Below are positions 5,181 to 12,352 of a DNA stretch of 20,271 nt, piece by piece. The first letter of the stretch is position 1. Every line of letters starts with the position of its first letter. Both the position numbers and the translations under genes were made by a program. The notes beneath the pieces are model-generated. The model did no database searches. It saw only the letters and a program-made list of their open reading frames with translations, and was not told where the DNA came from. The DNA is from a virus. The DNA lies in IMG/VR virus record IMGVR_UViG_3300037621_000028, positions 1-20,271 of that record. One strand, 5' to 3'.

Positions 5181-6257
5181 ATGGCAACAACCAAAGTAAC
5201 TACAGATGTAATTGACATGAGTGGTAACACCGGAGGGCTTACCTGGGTAAAGGGCACTACTGCTCAGCGTACAACGACTACAATCGGAGACCTTCGAGAA
5301 AACACTGAGACAAACCGTACTGAAATATACACCGACCAAACAGGCACAGCAGAGTGGAGGAATCTTAAAGAAACAAGCTTGCCTTTTAATTTAGACTTTT
5401 TAATTGTCGGCGGCGGCGGCGGCGGCGCAGGTGCTGCAAGTAATAACACTAACGCCGGAGGCGCAGGCGCAGGAGGGCTTTTAACTACCACCACATTTTC
5501 AGGCAGCGAATCAGTTTTTTCAACCTCTCTAGGGACTGCATATACAGTGGAAGTTGGCCCTGGAGGCGCAGGTACATCGGGATACGACCTTAATGGAGTT
5601 AGCGGTACGGCATCAAAATTTGGTACTGTAGGTAGTGAAATAACAGCAACAGGCGGAGGCGGTTCAGGAACATATAGAGGAGTTCCTCAAAGTGGAGGTT
5701 CAGGCGGCGGCGCAGGGTCTTATGCTAATTCAACTTATCAAACTCCAGGGACAGCTTCACCCGCTGGTCAAGGTAACGCTGGCGGAGCTGGTACGGCTTA
5801 TAATGCTGGTGCTCTCACTTCAGGCGGCGGCGGCGGTGGAGCTGGCGCAGCAGGTATCGCAGGTTCAGGAGGAAACGCAGGTGCTGGAGGTGCAGGATTA
5901 GAGGTAAATATAATCGGAGGAACCGGAAACTTTTATGCTGGCGGAGGCGGCGGCGGTGGAGAAAGTTCAGGAGGTGCAGGCGGCTCAAGTATAGGAGGCG
6001 CTGGAGCTAGTGCAAATGGAAGCGGGTCTGCTGGGTCGAATAATACTGGAGGCGGAGGCGGCGGTGCAACTTCAATTACTGGTGGGCCGTATAGCGGAGG
6101 TAACGGAGGCACAGGCGTTGTTATATTACGGTACACAACAACAGATGTGTCTAGTTTTTCAGTTACAGGAACATTGAACACTCCAACTGCCGTAGTAGAC
6201 GGTTCACACTCTTCTATAACTTTTACAACAGGCACTGGAACAATAACATTTAGTTAA
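5181..6257 (+). CDS. polyglycine adhesin-like receptor-binding protein
   Basis: This 358-residue protein has an N-terminus MATTKV shared with the protein at 7225, the connector module at about 25-62 (ending AEWRNL), then a long glycine-rich domain (76-320) with runs of five to seven glycines separated by short A/S/N/T segments. It closes with GGTGVVILRYTTT and a beta-rich tail. Such domains resemble the polyglycine-II sandwich of T-even gp38-type adhesins, where loops between glycine helices contact the receptor. Glycine is encoded by GC-rich codons, including (GGC)6, unlike the AT-rich neighbours. Likely a distal host-range determinant. Confidence 0.8.
   Translation: MATTKVTTDVIDMSGNTGGLTWVKGTTAQRTTTTIGDLRENTETNRTEIYTDQTGTAEWRNLKETSLPFNLDFLIVGGGGGGAGAASNNTNAGGAGAGGLLTTTTFSGSESVFSTSLGTAYTVEVGPGGAGTSGYDLNGVSGTASKFGTVGSEITATGGGGSGTYRGVPQSGGSGGGAGSYANSTYQTPGTASPAGQGNAGGAGTAYNAGALTSGGGGGGAGAAGIAGSGGNAGAGGAGLEVNIIGGTGNFYAGGGGGGGESSGGAGGSSIGGAGASANGSGSAGSNNTGGGGGGATSITGGPYSGGNGGTGVVILRYTTTDVSSFSVTGTLNTPTAVVDGSHSSITFTTGTGTITFS
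5409..5426 (+). repeat. (GGC)6 trinucleotide repeat
   Basis: Six uninterrupted GGC codons encode six glycines at the start of the glycine-rich domain. Identical codons make slippage possible, but a unit of three changes loop length without a frameshift. Shorter GGC/GGA/GGT runs recur near 5824, 5940 and 6052. Confidence 0.85.
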
Positions 6258-6258
6258 T

Positions 6259-7221
6259 ATGGCATACTACGCTTACATATCGAACACTGAAACGACCATA
6301 GAGGAGCGTAAAGAGGTGATGCAATTAGAAGCCCAAAGAAGGGATATTATTGCTGTTAACACTAGCAGCGATGAATATCAAGCCTTGCTAACGGACTATA
6401 ATTCTAAAAATACTAGTGCTACATTAGAGGCCCTCGAGGCAGAGCTTCAAGCGCTTTATCCAGAAGATCCTTTTAGTGAAGACTACCCTACACCTGAGCA
6501 AGTTGATCCTATAAAAAAATCAATCGAGGATGAAAAGGCTAGTTTAAAAGCTGAACAAGATGTGCTCATGGCGCAGATGCAAACCTTAAGTGTGAAAGGA
6601 ACTGAAGCGGTTGATAAAGAAATACAAGACAAAAACGAAGAGATAAGCAAAATCCCTTCTGTAGTAACCCACGTATATGGCGGACCAGACGAAACAATAA
6701 CAGAGGTTATCGCCTACAAGGGAGATTCTTTGCATCCTACTCCTGAAGAGTTGGAGGCGTCTAAAATAAACTACGACAATACCCCTGATTTAGAGCAAAT
6801 AATAAAACGCAGTAGCGGAGTGCAAGATGTAAAAAGAACATCTTACAATACACAAGGGGGAGTGCATAAGTTAGGCGGCACGCCCTTTAGAAAAAACTAT
6901 GCAGGTAAAGGAATGTTGTATGACCCCGTCAGAGATGCGTTTTACCATCCAAGTCCTTATCCGAGTTGGGTTCTAGATGAAGACACTGCGACATGGCAAC
7001 CGCCAACACCAAGGCCAGAGGGAATGGACTGGTATTGGAAAGAAGACACAACGGAGTGGGTGGACTATGTATATATAAACCCAGATAACAATCAACCTTA
7101 CCCTAGCTGGATCTGGGACACAACCAATGGGGGATGGAGTCCTCCAGGGGGTTATCCTGAAGATTACGATTCTATAAAACACGTTTGGAACGAAGAAACA
7201 TTAACTTGGGTAGAAAGATAA
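6259..7221 (+). CDS. coiled-coil protein with tandem W-rich PYPSW repeats
   Basis: This 320-residue protein starts two bases after the adhesin stop. Residues about 12-65 and 87-130 are charged and helical, probably coiled coils (EERKEVMQLEAQRR; IKKSIEDEKASLKAEQD). The C-terminal part has two tandem repeats at 233-268 and 280-319, each beginning PYPSW, followed by WxPP, a P-E-x segment, an aromatic YW or VW and E-E/D-T-x-x-W-V. I recall this W-rich motif from marine and cyanobacterial phage structural proteins, with no proven role. Adjacent to the adhesin, it could be an accessory chaperone or an adaptor linking adhesins to the tail; this is inference. Confidence 0.7.
   Translation: MAYYAYISNTETTIEERKEVMQLEAQRRDIIAVNTSSDEYQALLTDYNSKNTSATLEALEAELQALYPEDPFSEDYPTPEQVDPIKKSIEDEKASLKAEQDVLMAQMQTLSVKGTEAVDKEIQDKNEEISKIPSVVTHVYGGPDETITEVIAYKGDSLHPTPEELEASKINYDNTPDLEQIIKRSSGVQDVKRTSYNTQGGVHKLGGTPFRKNYAGKGMLYDPVRDAFYHPSPYPSWVLDEDTATWQPPTPRPEGMDWYWKEDTTEWVDYVYINPDNNQPYPSWIWDTTNGGWSPPGGYPEDYDSIKHVWNEETLTWVER
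6955..7215 (+). repeat. two tandem W-rich protein repeats
   Basis: Copies at 6955-7062 and 7096-7215 encode residues 233-268 and 280-319. Both follow P-Y-P-S-W, about nine residues, W-x-P-P, P-E, an aromatic-W pair and a final T-x-W-V. The DNA of the two copies has diverged well beyond the protein pattern. Confidence 0.75.
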
Positions 7222-7224
7222 ATT

Positions 7225-8445
7225 ATGGCGACAACTAAAGTAATAAAAGACTTAACGGAGTTCAATCCAGGCAACCCTGACTATATTTTAAATGCAACTA
7301 ATGCTGTTACTGTTATAAACTCAGGTGGTAATCAATATAACTTTAATGGTGTATATGGTAAGTTTGGTCTTAGAATAGGAACTACAGTTTTGACTGGCGT
7401 GCCTAGTGGGCATCCTATTGCTGTTTTAAATGACGGTTTAACAGGTATTACATATACTGGGACTGTTAATGAAGGTACTTTAGCAGTTGGAGGTGTTACT
7501 TATACTTTTTACTCAGGAGATGTAACAATAACAGTAACTGCTGATTTTGGAGTTGCTAGTTATTACTGTAAAATTCACGGATACATGGGCGGTTTAAATA
7601 ATTTAGTTTCTGTCTATTCAACAGCGGGACTTAAAATGCCCAAGGGAAGTTCTAGTTATGCCGCACCTCCAACAGTTGCTGAAGGCATGATGCGTAATGA
7701 AGTAGGTCAAATTTCAGAAGGCTCAGTAAGTTGTATGCAACATTATAACGGAACAGATTGGAAAAACTTTGTTAATACAGTAGCTGGAACTACTTGTGAT
7801 GTAAATTACCCTGTAGCTAACGCTGGATTGTTTCAATTAAATGGAAATATAACAGACGAAACTGGAAATTTAACTGCAAGTGACGCAAATATAACATATG
7901 TCACGGGTAACTTTGGACAAGCTGCTCAATGGAATAATACAGGGACATCATATATAAACACAGGCTTCTCTGCTGGGAGTTCTGATTTTTCAATCTCATT
8001 TTGGTTTAACGATCCAAATCCAAGTTCTTGGTCTTATTTATTTGGAACTACGAGTGGGGGCGCTGTAGAGGGGTACTCTCTTAACGTATCTGGTGGTGAC
8101 TTAGATATTATAATAAGAAACACTAGCGGGGGATCTGATATTGCTAGAGTGCAAGGGGGCGTCGTATCGGCAAACACATGGCATAATATAGTTTTTACTT
8201 TTGATAGTGCTGGAAGCGGAACAAATACTATATATCTTGATGGCAATGCATTTACTCCAACTTTAGGCTCTAACCCTTTTACTGGTAAACCGCCATCTAA
8301 TTCATCAACCTTATATTTAGGGCAAGCGGGCTCGTATGTCTTACCTGGCGATCAATTTGATGGAAAAATGGATCAAGTAAGAATTTTTACTACTACTTTA
8401 ACTCAAGGTCAAGTAACTGATTTACAAACCGAAACTCCATGTTAA
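7225..8445 (+). CDS. tail adhesin with cupredoxin-like and LamG domains
   Basis: In this 406-residue protein the N-terminus MATTKV matches that of the protein at 5181. Residues about 30-130 read as a cupredoxin-like beta domain: H63 in GHPIAVLND, and C115-K-I-H118-G-Y-M121. The spacing C-x2-H-x2-M with an upstream His is that of the type 1 copper ligands in amicyanin. The shared connector module is at about 141-182 (HYNGTDWKNF). A LamG/concanavalin-like domain fills about 192-401 (FSISFWF, TWHNIVFTFD, IYLDG, GKMDQVRIF). LamG domains bind glycans or proteins, so host-surface binding is likely. Copper binding is unproven. Confidence 0.78.
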   Translation: MATTKVIKDLTEFNPGNPDYILNATNAVTVINSGGNQYNFNGVYGKFGLRIGTTVLTGVPSGHPIAVLNDGLTGITYTGTVNEGTLAVGGVTYTFYSGDVTITVTADFGVASYYCKIHGYMGGLNNLVSVYSTAGLKMPKGSSSYAAPPTVAEGMMRNEVGQISEGSVSCMQHYNGTDWKNFVNTVAGTTCDVNYPVANAGLFQLNGNITDETGNLTASDANITYVTGNFGQAAQWNNTGTSYINTGFSAGSSDFSISFWFNDPNPSSWSYLFGTTSGGAVEGYSLNVSGGDLDIIIRNTSGGSDIARVQGGVVSANTWHNIVFTFDSAGSGTNTIYLDGNAFTPTLGSNPFTGKPPSNSSTLYLGQAGSYVLPGDQFDGKMDQVRIFTTTLTQGQVTDLQTETPC

Positions 8446-8456
8446 CAAATTAAACT

Positions 8457-10676
8457 ATGGCAATAACAAAAATAGGAACACCGGAATTATTTGACTTTAG
8501 TGCAACAAACACAGCGCTTCAATTGCCAGCGGGTGATACGGCGTCAAGACCATCTGCTCCTAGCACGGGTGAGTGGAGATACAACACAGAATTAAAATAC
8601 GTTGAGTATTATGATGGCGCAGATTGGTTTCAAATAGACACCGAGCCAATCTGTACAACCAATACGGTTGATTATCCAACAACAAATGCGGCGTATTATA
8701 AACTTGATTCAAGCGCAGCGGATCAAACAACAAATAATTATGATGGCACTTCTACCGACATAACCTACTATAATGGTCAGCAGTATAGTCAAGGAGCTGT
8801 GTTTAATGGGAGTAGTAGTATTATTACCGCTACACAACCAAGTGGATTAAATGGCCCTTGTACATATTCTGCTTGGTTAAAAACAACATCAAGTTCATAT
8901 CAATCTATAATTACAGTAGGTTCTGTAACAGGAAGTCATACCGCAGGGGTAAATCTTTTTGTAAATAGTGGTAAGTTATCTTGCCAAACAGGTAATGGTT
9001 CAAGTACGGAAAATTCTACTGTAAATTCTACATCTAATATTGATACAGGAAATTGGGTGCATTGTGCGGTAGTTGTAGCAGGTAGTACGCAAGGGTCAAG
9101 TATAAAAGTTTATGTAGATGCACAAGAGGAAGGTAGCGGTACTGCTAACAATACTGCAATAGTAGCTGCGTCAAGTGAAAGTTTGTGTTTAGGAGGTAGA
9201 ATTTTGTCAGGTTCACAAAGTACGTTTTTGAATGGTTCGTTAGACCAAGTAAGAATATTTACATCTGCCCTTTCAGCAAGTCAAATAACCCAACTTTACA
9301 ACGAAGTGCAATGTCCATGTACAACTAATACAGTAGACGAGCCTACAACAAACGTAGCTTATTACAAGCTAGATGGTAACGCCAACGATTCTACCACAAG
9401 TGCTAACAACGGAACATGGGGTGGAACGGAGGCTTATGCGTATGGGCCTTATGGGGTTGCTGGATCTTTTAATGGGTCAACTAGTAAAATAACGGTCCCA
9501 GCAATACTTTCTTCCTCTTACACAGGTTCAGTTAGCTTTAGCGTTTGGTTTAATATGTCAAATGCAGCGTCTAATATATATACAATTATTAACAGTGATG
9601 ATACAACACCTGTTTCGGGCAAAGTTATTCTGCTAGCAATATATGGTGGTGTTTTAGAATTAACAGGTTATAATTTTGCGACATTCACGACATATGGCAC
9701 TACTAATGTAGCTGATGGAAATTGGCATAATGTAATTGTAGTTTTAGACAATCCAGCTGGAACATTTAACGTTTATTTAGATGGAAATTCAACAGCAGAA
9801 ATGACCCATACTAATACCCTTGGAGCTAATTTACCATTAGATAAAGTCTTTGCAGAAGATTGGAATATTGGCGCACAAGGCAGTATAAGATTTTTTGATG
9901 GCTCAATAGATCAAGTAAGAATCTTTAGTTCTGCATTATCACCCACTCAAGTTACATCTCTTTACGATGAGGTGTATTGCAACACAGTGAGCAAACTCGA
10001 TATTTTCAATGAGGGTACAAGCTCATGTTTAGCTTTATACGAGTTTGAAGACGATGCAAAATCTACTGAGTCATCTGGAAATGATGCAACAGAATATAAC
10101 ACAGTGGCCTATGGTGGGGGGCAATATAAAAAAGGTATTATATTTAACGGAAGTAATAATGGAGTAAATTTACCAGATATACTTCCGGCAAACAGTACAG
10201 CAGATTCAAGTTTCACTTGCTGGTTTAGAACAAGCGATACATCAGGAAGTCAACAAACAATAGTAAACGCTTGGAATGGTAGCACAACTGCTAACAATGG
10301 TGGATATGCACTTTTTAAAGATTTAGGAAATGTTTTAAGATTAGGTAATTATTATTTAAATAGCACTGCATCAGGTGCTGATGGAACTACAAATGTAGGG
10401 GATGGAAAATGGCATTTTGTAGCAGTAGTTTTTGATTATAGTGCTGGTTCTTTAACTTTATATTTAGATGGCAGCATAGAATTAAAACCAGATGGCAATC
10501 CGCTTCAATTAACAGGGCTTACGCCGGGAACAGTAAACCCATTTAATGGTGGTGCTGAATTAGGGTATCAGAGTCCAGGGGGGAATTTTAGATTTTTTCC
10601 AGGGACAATAGACCAAGTAAGAATATTTAACAAAGCCTTAAGCGAAACAGAAAGATTACAAGTATATACCGAATAA
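8457..10676 (+). CDS. large adhesin with three LamG-like domains
   Basis: This is a 739-residue protein. A short N-terminal stretch (MAITKIGTPE) is followed by the shared connector module at 26-60 (RPSAPSTGEWRYNTE, then YYDGADWFQI). Three LamG/concanavalin-like domains follow at about 69-284, 291-506 and 524-738. Each has an AYYKLD- or ALYEF-type start, a VFNGS, SFNGS or IFNGS strand, W-V/H-x near the middle, VYVD or YLDG, and a closing G(S/T)(L/I)DQVRIF followed by A-L-S. The first two domains share a nearly identical entry segment, pointing to duplication. Probable role: multivalent binding to host surface polysaccharide. The protein at 7225 has one such domain. Confidence 0.82.
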   Translation: MAITKIGTPELFDFSATNTALQLPAGDTASRPSAPSTGEWRYNTELKYVEYYDGADWFQIDTEPICTTNTVDYPTTNAAYYKLDSSAADQTTNNYDGTSTDITYYNGQQYSQGAVFNGSSSIITATQPSGLNGPCTYSAWLKTTSSSYQSIITVGSVTGSHTAGVNLFVNSGKLSCQTGNGSSTENSTVNSTSNIDTGNWVHCAVVVAGSTQGSSIKVYVDAQEEGSGTANNTAIVAASSESLCLGGRILSGSQSTFLNGSLDQVRIFTSALSASQITQLYNEVQCPCTTNTVDEPTTNVAYYKLDGNANDSTTSANNGTWGGTEAYAYGPYGVAGSFNGSTSKITVPAILSSSYTGSVSFSVWFNMSNAASNIYTIINSDDTTPVSGKVILLAIYGGVLELTGYNFATFTTYGTTNVADGNWHNVIVVLDNPAGTFNVYLDGNSTAEMTHTNTLGANLPLDKVFAEDWNIGAQGSIRFFDGSIDQVRIFSSALSPTQVTSLYDEVYCNTVSKLDIFNEGTSSCLALYEFEDDAKSTESSGNDATEYNTVAYGGGQYKKGIIFNGSNNGVNLPDILPANSTADSSFTCWFRTSDTSGSQQTIVNAWNGSTTANNGGYALFKDLGNVLRLGNYYLNSTASGADGTTNVGDGKWHFVAVVFDYSAGSLTLYLDGSIELKPDGNPLQLTGLTPGTVNPFNGGAELGYQSPGGNFRFFPGTIDQVRIFNKALSETERLQVYTE
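8652..9374 (+). repeat. duplicated LamG entry segment with divergent codons
   Basis: Residues 66-84 (8652-8708) and 288-306 (9318-9374) both read C-TTNTVD-x-PTTN-x-AYYKLD, with 17 of 19 residues identical. About ten of those 17 use a different synonymous codon. The span given runs from the first copy to the end of the second. Confidence 0.75.
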
Positions 10677-10687
10677 AAACAATAAAT

Positions 10688-10981
10688 ATGACAACAACAA
10701 TATTAATCGCATTAGTCGTTTTACTAATTATAATCAATATAGCCTCTATATGGCTAACTAAAAAAGGTCTTACTAAAGACAATAACAATAACATGATACC
10801 TGACGTCTTAGAGACTAAGTTAGCTCAGATTAAGTCAGATGTATCTAAACGTGTTGATCGTGTCGGACAAGAGCTTAAAGACGTTACCAAGGCTATAAAA
10901 GAGGTAGGTAACCAAATCGGAGATGTGCCTAGTGCAATGAAAGGTCAGAATAGATCTGGAAAAAAATCAAATAAGAAATGA
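10688..10981 (+). CDS. membrane-anchored protein with EF-hand-like loop and coiled coil
   Basis: In this 97-residue protein residues 3-23 form one strongly hydrophobic helix, followed by positively charged TKKGLTK, suggesting an N-out anchor with the rest in the cytoplasm. Residues 31-42 (DNNNNMIPDVLE) place D, N, N, D and E at positions 1, 3, 5, 9 and 12 of an EF-hand or dockerin-type calcium loop. Residues about 43-80 are a heptad-like helix (ETKLAQIKSDVSKRVDRVGQELKD), and the tail is basic. It opens the lysis region, so an accessory lysis or membrane role fits. Calcium binding is inferred only from spacing. Confidence 0.75.
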   Translation: MTTTILIALVVLLIIINIASIWLTKKGLTKDNNNNMIPDVLETKLAQIKSDVSKRVDRVGQELKDVTKAIKEVGNQIGDVPSAMKGQNRSGKKSNKK

Positions 10982-11061
10982 ATTACGTGCAAGATACCAC
11001 AGCGGGAGAGATAACAGTAAATTACATTTATGTTGAATTTAAAAAAAATAAGTGTGACTGA
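10978..11061 (+). CDS. possible 27-residue peptide
   Basis: An ATG overlapping the previous stop (ATGA) opens a frame reading MNYVQDTTAGEITVNYIYVE, then FKKNKCD. It ends inside the next gene (overlap about 32 bases). The coupling geometry is good, but there is no recognisable motif, so it may be a leader peptide or chance. Confidence 0.35.
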   Translation: MNYVQDTTAGEITVNYIYVEFKKNKCD

Positions 11062-11203
11062 CCTTAAAATCTACGCTTTAACAGTAGGCGCTTTAGCTAC
11101 ATCAATGACAAATATTGATGTGGTGCTTAAAATTATAGCTACTGCTGTAGCCATAGGATATACCTTGCACAAATGGTATATAATGTATGGAAAGAATAAG
11201 TGA
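11030..11203 (+). CDS. small two-helix holin candidate
   Basis: This 57-residue protein begins MLNLKKISVTDLK, then a helix over about 14-27 (IYALTVGALATSM), a short NID turn, a second hydrophobic helix over 31-46 (VVLKIIATAVAIGYTL) and a basic end (YGKNK). Size, two membrane segments and charged ends are those of class II holins, which open the inner membrane to release endolysin. It overlaps the endolysin gene by 17 bases, the usual holin-lysin arrangement. No sequence family was recognised, so the call rests on topology and position. Confidence 0.65.
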   Translation: MLNLKKISVTDLKIYALTVGALATSMTNIDVVLKIIATAVAIGYTLHKWYIMYGKNK

Positions 11204-11648
11204 GCACGTATCGTACAAAGAAGGAGTTCGCTCTAATACTGCTACAAGATTAAATCTTGATAATACGCCTAGCTCGTATGAGCTTTCCAACATGGGCATT
11301 CTTACCGATAACATATTTGAGCCTTTGCGTAAATGGGTAGGAGGCCCAATAAAGATAAACTCTTTCTTCAGATGTGAAAATTTAAATAAGGCCATTGGCG
11401 GAAGTTCTCGATCGCAACATTGTGAGGGACGCGCGATTGACCTAGATGATACCTTCGGACACAAAACAAATGCTGAGATGTTTCAGTATATAAAAGAAAA
11501 CCTTAACTACGATCAGATTATATGGGAGTTTGGTGATGACACTAATCCTGATTGGGTACACGTAAGCTATGTTTCTGATAATGAGAACAGAGGAAGAGCT
11601 TTAAGGGCAGTAAAAGAAAGTGGTAAAACAGCTTATCAAATATTATGA
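11187..11648 (+). CDS. endolysin, M15-type peptidase
   Basis: This 153-residue protein carries the M15/VanY-like zinc peptidase signature: S-x-H-x-x-G-x-A-x-D-L-D (S76, H78, G81, D85) and W-V-H125-V-S. H78, D85 and H125 are the expected zinc ligands, and E114 in WEF is a catalytic candidate. An earlier conserved segment, PIKINSFFRC (54-63), matches the strand before the zinc site in M15_3-like enzymes. It should cleave peptide cross-links in peptidoglycan at the end of infection. There is no signal peptide, so a holin is needed. The holin-like gene overlaps upstream and a second holin-like gene overlaps downstream (ATGA). Confidence 0.88.
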   Translation: MERISEHVSYKEGVRSNTATRLNLDNTPSSYELSNMGILTDNIFEPLRKWVGGPIKINSFFRCENLNKAIGGSSRSQHCEGRAIDLDDTFGHKTNAEMFQYIKENLNYDQIIWEFGDDTNPDWVHVSYVSDNENRGRALRAVKESGKTAYQIL

Positions 11649-12073
11649 GTAAAACTAAAAAACCTTTTAAAGAAACAGGCGTTGGCAAATTCCTAATCAA
11701 CAAAGCCCCGTCTATACTAGGAATGGTAGGCGATGCATTCTTACCCGGTAATGTTATATCAGAACTAATAAGCGGCAACAAAGAGCTCTCTGAGGGAGAC
11801 AAGGCGATAGCTCTTGAAAAGCTTAGAGTAGAGCGTGCAGAAATAGATGGTGTAACTAGGCGCTGGGTCTCAGACTCACAAAGCCAAAGTTGGCTAGCTA
11901 GAAATGTACGTCCTTTAACATTAGTAACTTTAGTTGGAGCATATGTGGGCGGATGGTATATGGGGCTAGAGACTTCAGACACCGCTTCGCTTTTGACATG
12001 GGTCCTCTGCGGATACTTCGGAGCGAGAACGGCAGATAAGATAGGAGTAAAGTTTCCAGGCAAAAAAAGCTAA
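11645..12073 (+). CDS. holin-like membrane protein (3TM-holin/GTA-holin type)
   Basis: This 142-residue protein has a soluble N-terminal half with a charged helix (about 47-75, LSEGDKAIALEKLRVERAEI), then SDSQSQSWLARNVRPLTL (77-93) and two hydrophobic segments (about 91-107 and 114-128). The S-x-SWLxRNxRPL box before the membrane region is what I recall from GTA_holin_3TM-type proteins. It overlaps the endolysin stop by four bases (ATGA). It may be the effective holin, a partner of the smaller candidate at 11030, or an antiholin. It is the last gene before the next promoter. Confidence 0.72.
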   Translation: MSKTKKPFKETGVGKFLINKAPSILGMVGDAFLPGNVISELISGNKELSEGDKAIALEKLRVERAEIDGVTRRWVSDSQSQSWLARNVRPLTLVTLVGAYVGGWYMGLETSDTASLLTWVLCGYFGARTADKIGVKFPGKKS

Positions 12074-12097
12074 ACAAATAGCAGCTTAAAATATTTG

Positions 12098-12105
12098 TAT
12101 CTTTA
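12098..12105 (+). promoter_or_regulatory. -7-like promoter box for the packaging operon
   Basis: TATCTTTA is one mismatch from TAnnTTTG, extended as TATCTTTATA, the same ten bases as the minus-strand box at 990-981. It lies 22 bases before the ATG at 12128 in the only real gap between the lysis and packaging genes. The leader continues AAATTAAATCAAATCAAATG up to the start. Confidence 0.55.
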
Positions 12106-12127
12106 TATTCAAATTAAATCAAATCAA

Positions 12128-12352
12128 ATGGATATAAGGAAAATTTCTGTAGGACCAGATTATAAGTCTGGAGCGATGCACTACTTAGTGGGTCAAGAGA
12201 TTTTAAATGGTCAATATTTTATTCACTTAATTCAGCAAGACTCGGAAACTGATTCAATAAAAATATGGATTCAACGAAAAGATGAAATATTATTATGGAA
12301 AGAATTTAAATCTTATGTCCCCGTATCTATAGAATATAATATTAACTTTTAA
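12128..12352 (+). CDS. conserved-looking small hypothetical protein
   Basis: This 74-residue protein runs from the ATG at 12128. A TTG 33 bases upstream would also be in frame, but it lies at the promoter box, so it is rejected. Sequence: MDIRKISVGPDYKSGAMHYL, then a beta-rich middle (YFIHLIQQDSE, IKIWIQRKD) and LLWKEFKSYVPVSIEYNINF. It looks like a compact soluble beta domain, and I recall similar small proteins in other marine phages without known function. It heads the operon carrying the packaging genes, and its stop overlaps the next ATG by one base (TAATG). Confidence 0.75.
   Translation: MDIRKISVGPDYKSGAMHYLVGQEILNGQYFIHLIQQDSETDSIKIWIQRKDEILLWKEFKSYVPVSIEYNINF

Noticed and set aside
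5692-5901. Alternative + frame inside the polyglycine gene
   Set aside because: An open shadow frame caused by the GC-rich repeats; no start context and no motif.
5409-6118. Glycine repeats as CRISPR or a mobile element
   Set aside because: Repeats are coding, irregular in length, unspaced by unique spacers and lack terminal inverted repeats.
5933-6235. Proline-rich minus-strand frame in the adhesin gene
   Set aside because: It is the mirror of glycine codons (GGC read as GCC/CCG/CCC) and has no independent support.
11183-11185. ATG four bases before the endolysin start
   Set aside because: It belongs to a different frame; the ATG at 11187 is in frame with the M15 motifs.
12095-12127. TTG start 33 bases upstream of the gene at 12128
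   Set aside because: It lies at the promoter box, before any likely transcript start. The ATG at 12128 gives a sensible conserved-looking N-terminus.
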